A DNA stretch of 64,000 nt from Novacetimonas cocois (GTDB lineage Bacteria; Pseudomonadota; Alphaproteobacteria; Acetobacterales; Acetobacteraceae): the NCBI RefSeq assembly GCF_003311635.1, contig NZ_QEXL01000012.1:41455-105454 (forward strand). The letters run 5' to 3'. Under the pieces are notes generated by a model, which saw nothing but the letters and a program-made list of their open reading frames with translations, was not told where the DNA came from and ran no database searches. The position numbers and the translations under genes are program-made. Positions 19,542 to 26,328 of this stretch are shown piece by piece (position 1 is the first letter of the stretch; every line of letters starts with the position of its first letter).

Positions 19542-21092
19542 TCAGACGTCGGAATTCTCCTGCTTTTCGGTGGCCTCGCCACCCTCCGACTCGTCATCGT
19601 CGAACCAGTGGGCGCGCGCGGCCATGATGATTTCGTTGGCCGCTTCCTCGTCGATGGCATCGGCGCCAAGGATATCGACAAGTTCATCGCCCGCCAGGTC
19701 GGCCAGGTCATCAAGCGTCTTGATGCCCTTTTCGCCCAGCGTCACCAGCATCTGGACCGTGAAGACGCCAAGGGCGACAATATCATCCGACACCCCGAGG
19801 GCGCGACGCTTTTCGTCCATTTCCTCCTCGCGACGTGCGAGGAAGCCTTCGGCGCGGCGCACCAGTTCGCTGGCCACGTCCTCGTCAAAACCCTCGATCC
19901 CGGCCAGTTCATCCGCATCCGCGAAGGCAAGCTCCTCGATCGAGTGGAAGCCTTCGGTCACCAGCAGCCCGGCAATCACGTCATCAACATCCAGCGCCTC
20001 GACAAACAGGTTGCTGCGGCGACGGAATTCCTCCTGCCGGCGTTCCGATTCCTCGGCCTCCGTCAGGATATCGATGTCCCAGCGCGTCAGCTGGCTGGCA
20101 AGGCGCACGTTCTGGCCGCGACGGCCGATGGCAAGGCTCAGTTGCTCGTCCGGGACGACGACCTCGACCCTGCCGGCCTCCTCGTCCATGACGACCTTGC
20201 TGACCTCGGCGGGTGCCAGCGCGTTGACCACGAAGGTCGCGGCCTGCGGGCTCCACGGAATGATATCGATCTTCTCGCCCTGCAGTTCCTGCACCACGGC
20301 CTGCACGCGCGATCCGCGCATGCCCACGCACGCGCCGACCGGATCGATGGACGCGTCACGCGAAATCACCGCCATCTTGGCGCGCGAACCCGGATCGCGG
20401 GCGACGGCCTTGATTTCGATGATGCCGTCATAGATTTCGGGAACTTCCTGCGCGAACAGCTTGGCAAGGAAGGCCGGATGGGTGCGCGACAGGAAAATCT
20501 GCGGCCCACGCGGCTCGTCACGCACGTCATAGATATAGGCGCGCACCCGGTCGGAATTGCGGAAGCTTTCGCGCGGGATCAGTTCGTCACGACGCAGCAG
20601 CGCCTCGGAACTGCCGATTTCGACCATCAGGTTACCGTACTCGGTCCGCTTGACCGTGCCGTTGACGATTTCGCCCACGCGGTCCTTGAAGTCGTTGTAC
20701 TGGCGCTTGCGCTCATATTCGCGCACGCGCTGGACGATCACCTGCTTGGCCGTCTGGGCCGCGATGCGCCCGAAATCGATCGGCGGCAGGGGATCGATCA
20801 GATGTTCGCCAAGCTGGATTTCGGGCCGGAACTTGCGCGCGATGTGAAGCGGGATCTGGGTTTCCTCGTTCTCCACTTCCTCGACCGCCTCGGTCCAGCG
20901 CGACAGGCGCACGTCGCCGGTCTTGCGGTCGATCGTGGCGCGGATGTCCTTTTCATGGCCGTACTTGGCGCGACCGGCCTTCTGGATGGCCTGCTCCATC
21001 GCCTCGAGCACTTCCTCGCGGTCGATCGACTTCTCACGCGCGACGGCATCCGCCACCAGCAACAGTTCAGGACGGGAAACGGACGTATCCAT
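19542..21092 (-). CDS. nusA: Transcription termination/antitermination factor NusA
   Basis: 516 aa. NusA N-terminal RNAP-binding domain (about 1-130, starting RPELLLVADAVAREKSIDREEVLEAMEQAIQ across two motifs), S1 domain (GEIVNGTVKRTEYGNLMVEIGSSEALLRRDE region), two KH domains (DPVGACVGMRGSRVQAVVQEL; SLAIGRRGQNVRLASQL) and two C-terminal acidic repeat domains rich in Asp/Glu (about 355-500). It modulates pausing, intrinsic termination and rrn antitermination. It sits between rimP and ylxR, 20 bp from rimP, in the canonical operon whose expression NusA often controls. Confidence 0.97.
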   Translation of the reverse strand: MDTSVSRPELLLVADAVAREKSIDREEVLEAMEQAIQKAGRAKYGHEKDIRATIDRKTGDVRLSRWTEAVEEVENEETQIPLHIARKFRPEIQLGEHLIDPLPPIDFGRIAAQTAKQVIVQRVREYERKRQYNDFKDRVGEIVNGTVKRTEYGNLMVEIGSSEALLRRDELIPRESFRNSDRVRAYIYDVRDEPRGPQIFLSRTHPAFLAKLFAQEVPEIYDGIIEIKAVARDPGSRAKMAVISRDASIDPVGACVGMRGSRVQAVVQELQGEKIDIIPWSPQAATFVVNALAPAEVSKVVMDEEAGRVEVVVPDEQLSLAIGRRGQNVRLASQLTRWDIDILTEAEESERRQEEFRRRSNLFVEALDVDDVIAGLLVTEGFHSIEELAFADADELAGIEGFDEDVASELVRRAEGFLARREEEMDEKRRALGVSDDIVALGVFTVQMLVTLGEKGIKTLDDLADLAGDELVDILGADAIDEEAANEIIMAARAHWFDDDESEGGEATEKQENSDV

Positions 21093-21112
21093 CAGGGTCT
21101 CCAGAGCGTCTT

Positions 21113-21739
21113 TCAGTGGGCCTTGCGCGGCGGCCTTGCGCCACGCCGACCGCCAGTCTGTTCCAACATCCCGTCCGGCGACTCGGCCGTCGGGTCCTCA
21201 TCAGTCTGCTGCGCCGCGCCATCGGGCCGCGCCATACGGGCGCTCGCCTCGATCAGCGCGTCGGTCAGCACCAGCCGCGCCTTGCGCATCTCGTCGAAAG
21301 GCAACGCCACCTCAAGCCCATCGTCAAGGCGCATCAGGCCGCATCCGTCACGCGCGCCCAGCACGATGCCCGAAAACCGCTTGCGCCCGTCGACGGGCAT
21401 GTTCATTTCCGCCCGCGCCAGATGCCCGGCGAAACGGTCCCAGTCCTTGGGCCGCGTCAGGGGACGGTCGATCCCGGCGGAAGAGACCTCCAGCGTCCAT
21501 TCCCCCGGCAGCGGATCCTCCACGTCGAGGATTGCGCCGACCGCGTGGCTGATCTGCTCGCAGTCATCAATGGTAATCTGGGAGCCATCGGCGCGATCGG
21601 CCATGATCTGGACCGTGGGGGTTTCACGTCCCAGGACCGAGACACGGACCAGTTCGAACCCCATATCCACCAGCGCGGGGCCGATCATCTCGGCAATGCG
21701 GGCGTCAAGGCCGGTCAGGAAAGGCAGATCTGCGTCCAA
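21113..21739 (-). CDS. rimP: Ribosome maturation factor RimP
   Basis: 208 aa from a TTG at 21739; a GTG at 21823 is also in frame, but it overlaps the predicted promoter and the reading frame then runs through a terminator-like hairpin. From the TTG the protein begins [19 protein letters not shown], which fits the family start. It is needed for 30S assembly. [41 protein letters not shown] and [24 protein letters not shown] are the RimP landmarks. The C-terminal ~50 residues are a low-complexity basic/acidic tail. It is first gene of the rimP-nusA-ylxR-infB-rbfA operon. No clear Shine-Dalgarno precedes either start. Confidence 0.9.
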   Translation of the reverse strand: MDADLPFLTGLDARIAEMIGPALVDMGFELVRVSVLGRETPTVQIMADRADGSQITIDDCEQISHAVGAILDVEDPLPGEWTLEVSSAGIDRPLTRPKDWDRFAGHLARAEMNMPVDGRKRFSGIVLGARDGCGLMRLDDGLEVALPFDEMRKARLVLTDALIEASARMARPDGAAQQTDEDPTAESPDGMLEQTGGRRGARPPRKAH

Positions 21740-21742
21740 TGC

Positions 21743-21766
21743 AAAAAAGGCGGCCCTGCGGCCACC
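21743..21766 (-). terminator. Leader terminator/attenuator candidate upstream of rimP
   Basis: On the minus strand GGTGGCC-GCAG-GGCCGCC (7-bp stem, one G-T pair) is followed directly by TTTTTT, then by the TTG start 3 bases on. In this position it would stop most transcripts of the nusA operon unless relieved. Confidence 0.6.
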
Positions 21767-21801
21767 CCCCAAATAAACGTAAATTGAAGGAATTGCCCGA
21801 A

Positions 21802-21830
21802 TATCTAGGGCATGATCGTCCACTTCGCAA
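21802..21830 (-). promoter_or_regulatory. Candidate sigma-70-type promoter of the rimP-nusA-infB operon
   Basis: TTGCGA, a 17-base spacer and TAGATA on the minus strand, with the start site expected near 21795 and a leader of about 55 nt before the rimP TTG. A second TTGCGC/TATAGA pair lies ~25 bp further upstream with a short 15-bp spacer. Confidence 0.5.
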
Positions 21831-21940
21831 GTTCTATAATAATAAGGCGCCGCGCAAATGCAGATGTGAACGCTTTTTTACACCCCGCGTAACATTGTGC
21901 GCCGCTTAAACGCTTGCCTCCCCTAACGGCCCCCATCATT

Positions 21941-22591
21941 ATGAATGACATGATGCCGATGTCCGCCCCGCCGACGGAACCATCCCGCCAGCCACAGCGC
22001 CCGCGTAGCAGCAGTCGCATGGTGGTGGCGGGGCTGCTGGCGGCTGTGGTGGCTGGCGGGTTCGGCGTCCACAGCCTGGGCGGCGCCTCCGACGCGGGGG
22101 GCGGCGGCAGTTCCACCACCCCGACCGCGCTGGCGGGACAGGGCGGCGACACCAGCGGCGGCAGCCTGCGCACGGTCGTGAACCATACCCGCGCACATGC
22201 GGACCTTCTGGGTGAAATGCCCATGATCGCGCCGGAACGCGCGGCCGACATGCTGCAGTTCACCTCTTTCGACATCAACCAGAAGAACGCGATCCTCGCG
22301 GCGCTGAAGCGTCATGAAATCGTGCTGGCGGAAATGCCGCTGTATGACATGGGAACGGGCAGTTCTGTCGTCAGCGTGGAATCCATGGGTCTGACCCAGA
22401 TCGTGCACCTGACGGGACGGCCGCGCACGGTCGTCCTGCCGATCCGCATCGCGGGGGAGGTCACGATCCGTGCCGTCAATGACCCGGGGGCGGCGGGACT
22501 GCATGCCGGGGCGATTTTCGTTCCCGGCCCGACGCCCCTGCCGGTATTATACAAGGACGGACAACTTGTGATCGGGGTCGTCGTTCAATGA
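21941..22591 (+). CDS. Unrecognised single-pass membrane protein, first gene of a AAA+ module
   Basis: 216 aa from the ATG at 21941. A Pro/Ser/Arg-rich cytoplasmic tail (1-26) is followed by one membrane helix (about 27-46), a Gly/Ser linker (about 48-68), and a folded-looking domain ending GEVTIRAVNDPGAAGLHAG, IFVPGPTPLPVLYKDG and QLVIGVVVQ, which suggests a beta-rich export-side domain. I do not recognise the family. It overlaps the AAA+ ATPase gene by ATGA, so the two are translationally coupled. It is divergent from the nusA operon, sharing the 117-bp promoter region. Confidence 0.75.
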   Translation: MNDMMPMSAPPTEPSRQPQRPRSSSRMVVAGLLAAVVAGGFGVHSLGGASDAGGGGSSTTPTALAGQGGDTSGGSLRTVVNHTRAHADLLGEMPMIAPERAADMLQFTSFDINQKNAILAALKRHEIVLAEMPLYDMGTGSSVVSVESMGLTQIVHLTGRPRTVVLPIRIAGEVTIRAVNDPGAAGLHAGAIFVPGPTPLPVLYKDGQLVIGVVVQ

Positions 22592-23856
22592 AAGCGCTGT
22601 ATCCGGCATTTGAACGCATGCTGCCAGTTATCATGGTCATATTCCTGATACTGGGCAGCATACAGGCCGCCGCGGCCCTGCATCTTTCACTCGCCAGCAT
22701 ACGGCATTTCATGGAATGGTGTGCGCCGGCCTATCCGGTCATGGCCGCGGGTGGTGCAATTTTGACGCTGGCCGGTCTCTGGTTTGAAAACCGCGCAGAG
22801 AGACTGGCCAGAAAGGGACTCCGACGCAGACGGGGATGGATGATGGACGTACTGGCCAGACTGACCAATCGTAGTGCGCTGGAAGAAATGATGGCGCGCG
22901 AGCAGAAAGAAACCATCATAGATGCCGAGGAACTGGCGGCGAGCCTGCGCGCACGGGTGATCGGCCAGGACCAGGTGTGCGAGGATATCGCCGCCCAGCT
23001 GCGACGCCGGCTGGCGCTGCATGTCCGGGGCAAGCCGGTGGGCATCTTCCTGCTGGCCGGGCCGCCGGGCACGGGCAAGACCTATCTTGCCAAGCAGCTT
23101 GCGCGGCAGCTTGACCGGCCGCTGCTGAGCTTTGACATGACGCAGATGAGCTCTCCGCATGCTGCGACGCAGCTCTTTGGTTCGCCCAAGGGGTATGTCG
23201 GCTCCGACACCTATGGCAAGCTGACGGGCGGGCTGAAGGAAAAGCCGGACGCCGTCGTGCTGCTGGATGAAATCGAGAAGGCGCATCCTGACGTCTTCAA
23301 GAAATTCCTGACCGCGTGGAACGATGGCCACGTGACCGAAGCCTCCACCGGGCAGCATATTTCCACCGTGCGTTCGATCTTCATCCTGACATCGAACATC
23401 GCGACGGACGCGCTGTCGGACATCGCGGACCGTCTGGCCGATGAACCCGACAAGATGCGTGCCGAGTCGGTGGAAGCCCTGCGACAGGCGGGCTTCGCGC
23501 CGGAAGTGCTGAACCGTCTGGACCGGATTTTCGTGTTCCGTCCGCTCGAAGGGCTGGATATCGCGCGCGTTTCCGCCTTGGAAATCGAGGCGATGATCGA
23601 CAGCTATGGCCTGAAGGTGGAGACGGGCGGCATCGATCCGTCCCTGCTGTTCCAGGTCATGCGCCGTCAGGATCGCATCGGACCGGCCGCCAGCGCGCGC
23701 GACCTTGCCCGCTCCATCGAGGACATGATCAGCGACTCCCTCATCACCGCGCGGCAGCAGGGCGCGAAGCTGGTCCGCATCGTATCGAACGAGGACGGGG
23801 TGGTGGCGGAAATCGCCAATGATAGCGAGGCCCAGAAAGCACGTATCATCCAGTAA
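22588..23856 (+). CDS. Membrane-anchored single-domain Clp/ClpB-type AAA+ ATPase
   Basis: 422 aa. Two N-terminal membrane helices (about residues 12-35 and 45-66) are followed by a basic linker, an ALEEMMAREQKETIIDAEEL helix and one AAA+ module. Walker A is GPPGTGKT (158-165). The pore-loop-like region is KGYVGSDTYGKLTGG. Walker B is VVLLDEIEK (Asp227, Glu228), sensor 1 is ILTSN, the arginine-finger region LNRLDRIFVF, and a ClpB-like small domain carries sensor 2 in ASARDLARSIE. The signature GYVGSD is that of Hsp100 D2 domains, but there is no N-domain, D1, middle domain or ClpP tripod loop. This suggests a membrane-tethered unfoldase or remodeller. Partners are probably the proteins encoded on either side. 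Confidence 0.88.
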   Translation: MKALYPAFERMLPVIMVIFLILGSIQAAAALHLSLASIRHFMEWCAPAYPVMAAGGAILTLAGLWFENRAERLARKGLRRRRGWMMDVLARLTNRSALEEMMAREQKETIIDAEELAASLRARVIGQDQVCEDIAAQLRRRLALHVRGKPVGIFLLAGPPGTGKTYLAKQLARQLDRPLLSFDMTQMSSPHAATQLFGSPKGYVGSDTYGKLTGGLKEKPDAVVLLDEIEKAHPDVFKKFLTAWNDGHVTEASTGQHISTVRSIFILTSNIATDALSDIADRLADEPDKMRAESVEALRQAGFAPEVLNRLDRIFVFRPLEGLDIARVSALEIEAMIDSYGLKVETGGIDPSLLFQVMRRQDRIGPAASARDLARSIEDMISDSLITARQQGAKLVRIVSNEDGVVAEIANDSEAQKARIIQ

Positions 23857-23862
23857 CCGGCC

Positions 23863-23884
23863 CCCGGCCCCGTCAGGGGCCGGG
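23863..23884. terminator. Intercistronic GC hairpin after the AAA+ gene
   Basis: CCCGGCCCC-GTCA-GGGGCCGGG, a perfect 9-bp stem 7 bp past the AAA+ stop and ~118 bp before the next gene. No T-run follows, so it is more likely to set mRNA stability or partial termination within the module than to be a full terminator. Confidence 0.5.
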
Positions 23885-24001
23885 ATGACCGCGATCATGG
23901 CGCCATGATTGCCTTGTGCCCATCGGGAACACCAGCGTAAGGCGAAATGGTCTTTTCTATCCGTCCGTCCGTGGGTTTCGGGGCGGATATCGCGTCAGGA
24001 T

Positions 24002-24955
24002 ATGAATTCCGGAATGTCTGCTGTCTCCCGTCTGTGGCACCGTGCCCCCCTGTGGCGTCTGTGCCTGTATTCCATTTTCATCTTTTCCATCCTGATGCTG
24101 GTGTTTCCACCCGCTTACCTGTCACGCCTGTGGCCGGGGGTGCAGAACATCACCCAGCGCATCCATCACGCGCTGGGCATGAATGACGCGCCGCCTGCCG
24201 CCGACAATGCTGGCGGGGGGGACGACGGGGTCGTGACCATGATGCCGATCACCGATCGCCTGACCAAGGCGATTCCGTTCGCGGGCCGCATCCTGCCGCT
24301 GCCCGCCGGGGTGTGGCATCCGGTCATGAACGTCATCACCGGTCCCCATGGCGAAATTCTGGAAAATATCCTTGTCCGCGTTCATGACCACGTTGTCACG
24401 GGCCTGATCGGGGCGGAAGCCAGCACGCAGGCCGTGCCGGAAAGTGCTGCGCTGACGATGGATTCAAGCTGTCATGATGACCGCAACCTCGCGGCCCATA
24501 CCCTGCCCGCGAAACCGCCCGGTGTGGAATGCTGGTTTACCGCCGCCGTCTATCCCACATCGATCACGCGTACCGCCATCATTGCCAACCGCCTGAAGGA
24601 ACTGGGCTTTACGCTGCCGAATGTTCTGTACAAGGCAAGCTGGACCTATGCCGCGCCATCCCCCGATCATACGGTCAATGTGGAAACGGTGACGATTTTC
24701 CTTAACCCCGTGGCCACGGAAAAGACCGCGTCCCTGCAAAGTCCCGATGACTGGGCCAAGGAAAACCTGTCGCAGCATCCCGCCGCCCTCAATTTCGTTC
24801 AGAAGGGCAACAGCTGGATGGAGACATGGGCGCACATCCTGCATGACGGCTTCAACAGCGACATGATGGCCTCAAGCGAGGAGCAGCGCGCCCGCGCGGC
24901 ACAGGACCCGGCAGCCCCGACCGATACGAAGAACGCCAACAGTTCCCTCGACTGA
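24002..24955 (+). CDS. Unrecognised membrane-anchored protein, third gene of the AAA+ module
   Basis: 317 aa from the ATG at 24002; an ATG at 24014 is an alternative. One membrane helix (about residues 19-41) is followed by a long probable periplasmic part with two cysteines (in DSSCHDD and GVECWFTAAVYP). It includes a possibly folded region TRTAIIANRLKELGFTLPNV and WTYAAPSPDHTVNVETVTIF, and an Ala/Asp-rich tail. I recognise no family. Same strand as the AAA+ gene, 145 bp downstream with a hairpin between; the module ends at a dispersed repeat. Confidence 0.72.
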   Translation: MNSGMSAVSRLWHRAPLWRLCLYSIFIFSILMLVFPPAYLSRLWPGVQNITQRIHHALGMNDAPPAADNAGGGDDGVVTMMPITDRLTKAIPFAGRILPLPAGVWHPVMNVITGPHGEILENILVRVHDHVVTGLIGAEASTQAVPESAALTMDSSCHDDRNLAAHTLPAKPPGVECWFTAAVYPTSITRTAIIANRLKELGFTLPNVLYKASWTYAAPSPDHTVNVETVTIFLNPVATEKTASLQSPDDWAKENLSQHPAALNFVQKGNSWMETWAHILHDGFNSDMMASSEEQRARAAQDPAAPTDTKNANSSLD

Positions 24956-24996
24956 GAGGCCGTTTGAAAAGGCTGACCTGACAACCCTCTGGAATC

Positions 24997-25087
24997 ATAA
25001 AAGTTTTTGGTGAAGCTTTTTGTAAAAGCTTCAAAAAGACGCCGCCTTATTTAGATGAAAGGCGACACCCAAAAAAACCTTTGTTAT
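24997..25087. repeat. Dispersed palindromic element, copy 2
   Basis: Same modules as the other copies but in B-A order (GAAGCTTTTTGTAAAAGCTTC, then CGCCTTATTTAGATGAAAGGCG). It lies between the convergent 3' ends of the third AAA-module gene and the LysR gene. Hairpin A is degraded in this copy. Confidence 0.88.
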
Positions 25088-25163
25088 TTATTATCAGCAG
25101 GTTGTTTTCAAACAGTCTCCAAGTGAGACGGCTGGCGGACAGCATAGTCAGCCGCATTATCCC

Positions 25164-26051
25164 CTATCGCAGGACGTCCGAAATATCGATCAGGAAGTCC
25201 AGCACCGTGCGGGTCCGCAGGGGCAGTGTGCGCGGCCCGGTATGCACGGCATAGAACGGCAGTTCCGGGACGGTCCATTCCGGAAAAAGATGGATCAGTC
25301 GGCCACTGGCGATATCTTCTTCCACCTGGAAGGAAGGCAGCATGCCGATTCCCAGCCCCGAACGGACCGCCTGCAGGACGGCTTCGCTGCTGTTGGCACG
25401 GAAAGGACCGCTGGCGGCCACGACGTTTTCCTCGCCCTTGCAATCGAAATGCCAGTCATGGCGCGACCCGCCATAGCTGTAGGCAATGCAGGGATGGTTC
25501 AGCAGGTCGCGCGGATGCGCCGGCGTGCCGCGTCGGGCCAGATAGTCGCTAGACGCCACGACATAGCGCCGTACGGAGCCGAGTCGCCGTGCGATCAGGG
25601 ACCCTTCGGCAATCGCGCCGACCCGCACCGCAAGGTCGAGTCCCTCTTCCACCAGGTCGCCGAATCCGTCACGCATGACCAGTTCGACCGACAGGTCGGG
25701 ATGTTCCTCCAGCAGCTTGCCCAGCTTGCCGGTCAGATACAGGCCGAACGCCGTCGTAACCCCCAGCCGCACCAGCCCCGATACGGATGCCCGGCGGCGT
25801 CCCAGCGCGGTTTCCGCCGTCTCCAGGATTTCCAGCACTTCATAGGCATGGGGTAGCAGGCTGCGACCATCCTCGGTCATCATCAGGCTGCGGGTCGTGC
25901 GCGCGAACAGGGTGGCGCCATAATGCGCCTCCAGCAGGGCGATATGACGTGAAATCGTCGGCTGGCTGGCCCCGGTTTCGCGCGAAACGGCGGAAAATGA
26001 GCCAGTTGCGGCCACGCGAACGAAGCTGTGCAAGGCAGAGAGCAGATCCAT
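25164..26051 (-). CDS. LysR-family transcriptional regulator
   Basis: 295 aa from the ATG at 26051. The N-terminal winged HTH (about 1-60: LHSFVRVAATGSFSAVSRETGASQPTISRHIALLE in order) is followed by a substrate-binding domain beginning VSGLVRLGVTTAFGLYLTG. It resembles the AaeR/CrgA-type LysR regulators of aromatic or quinone stress genes. LysR proteins usually control a divergent neighbour, but the 277 bp upstream lead only to the acnA terminator, so the target is elsewhere or it mainly autoregulates. A palindrome overlaps its own promoter. Confidence 0.92.
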   Translation of the reverse strand: MDLLSALHSFVRVAATGSFSAVSRETGASQPTISRHIALLEAHYGATLFARTTRSLMMTEDGRSLLPHAYEVLEILETAETALGRRRASVSGLVRLGVTTAFGLYLTGKLGKLLEEHPDLSVELVMRDGFGDLVEEGLDLAVRVGAIAEGSLIARRLGSVRRYVVASSDYLARRGTPAHPRDLLNHPCIAYSYGGSRHDWHFDCKGEENVVAASGPFRANSSEAVLQAVRSGLGIGMLPSFQVEEDIASGRLIHLFPEWTVPELPFYAVHTGPRTLPLRTRTVLDFLIDISDVLR

Positions 26052-26091
26052 GAGGCCCCGGTACGTCCAGCATGTTATTACAACATCTAGG

Positions 26092-26126
26092 GTTTTAAAC
26101 GATGCCGTATTTATACACAATATGGC
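26092..26126 (-). promoter_or_regulatory. LysR-gene promoter overlapped by an inverted repeat
   Basis: On the minus strand TTGTGT, 17 bases, TAAAAC forms a promoter. GCCGTAT-N9-ATATGGC (26104-26126) overlaps its -35 box, as expected for negative autoregulation by the adjacent LysR protein. The remainder of 26127-26249 shows nothing further. Confidence 0.45.
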
Positions 26127-26249
26127 GTAAAGGCACCGCCGACATGTGTTTGTTGCAAGGATCCCCGACACAGGGCGAATTCCCGCACTTCCACTCATGA
26201 TCCCGGCTGGATGCCCGTCTGGCCTGACGGGAATGTGCATTCCCCGCAC

Positions 26250-26286
26250 AAAAAAACGGCGGCCCGCTGAACGGACCGCCGTCTTT
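26250..26286 (-). terminator. Intrinsic terminator of acnA
   Basis: On the minus strand ACGGCGGTCCG and CGGGCCGCCGT form a GC stem followed by a seven-T run, about 40 bp past the acnA stop. Confidence 0.9.
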
Positions 26287-26328
26287 AATTGTTCATGCTG
26301 GCGAAAACGCCAGACGTCCCGTGGGAAA

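Noticed and set aside
24997-25087. Insertion sequence or transposon.
   Set aside because: No transposase gene and no obvious target duplication; the ~85-bp size fits a small repeat element only.
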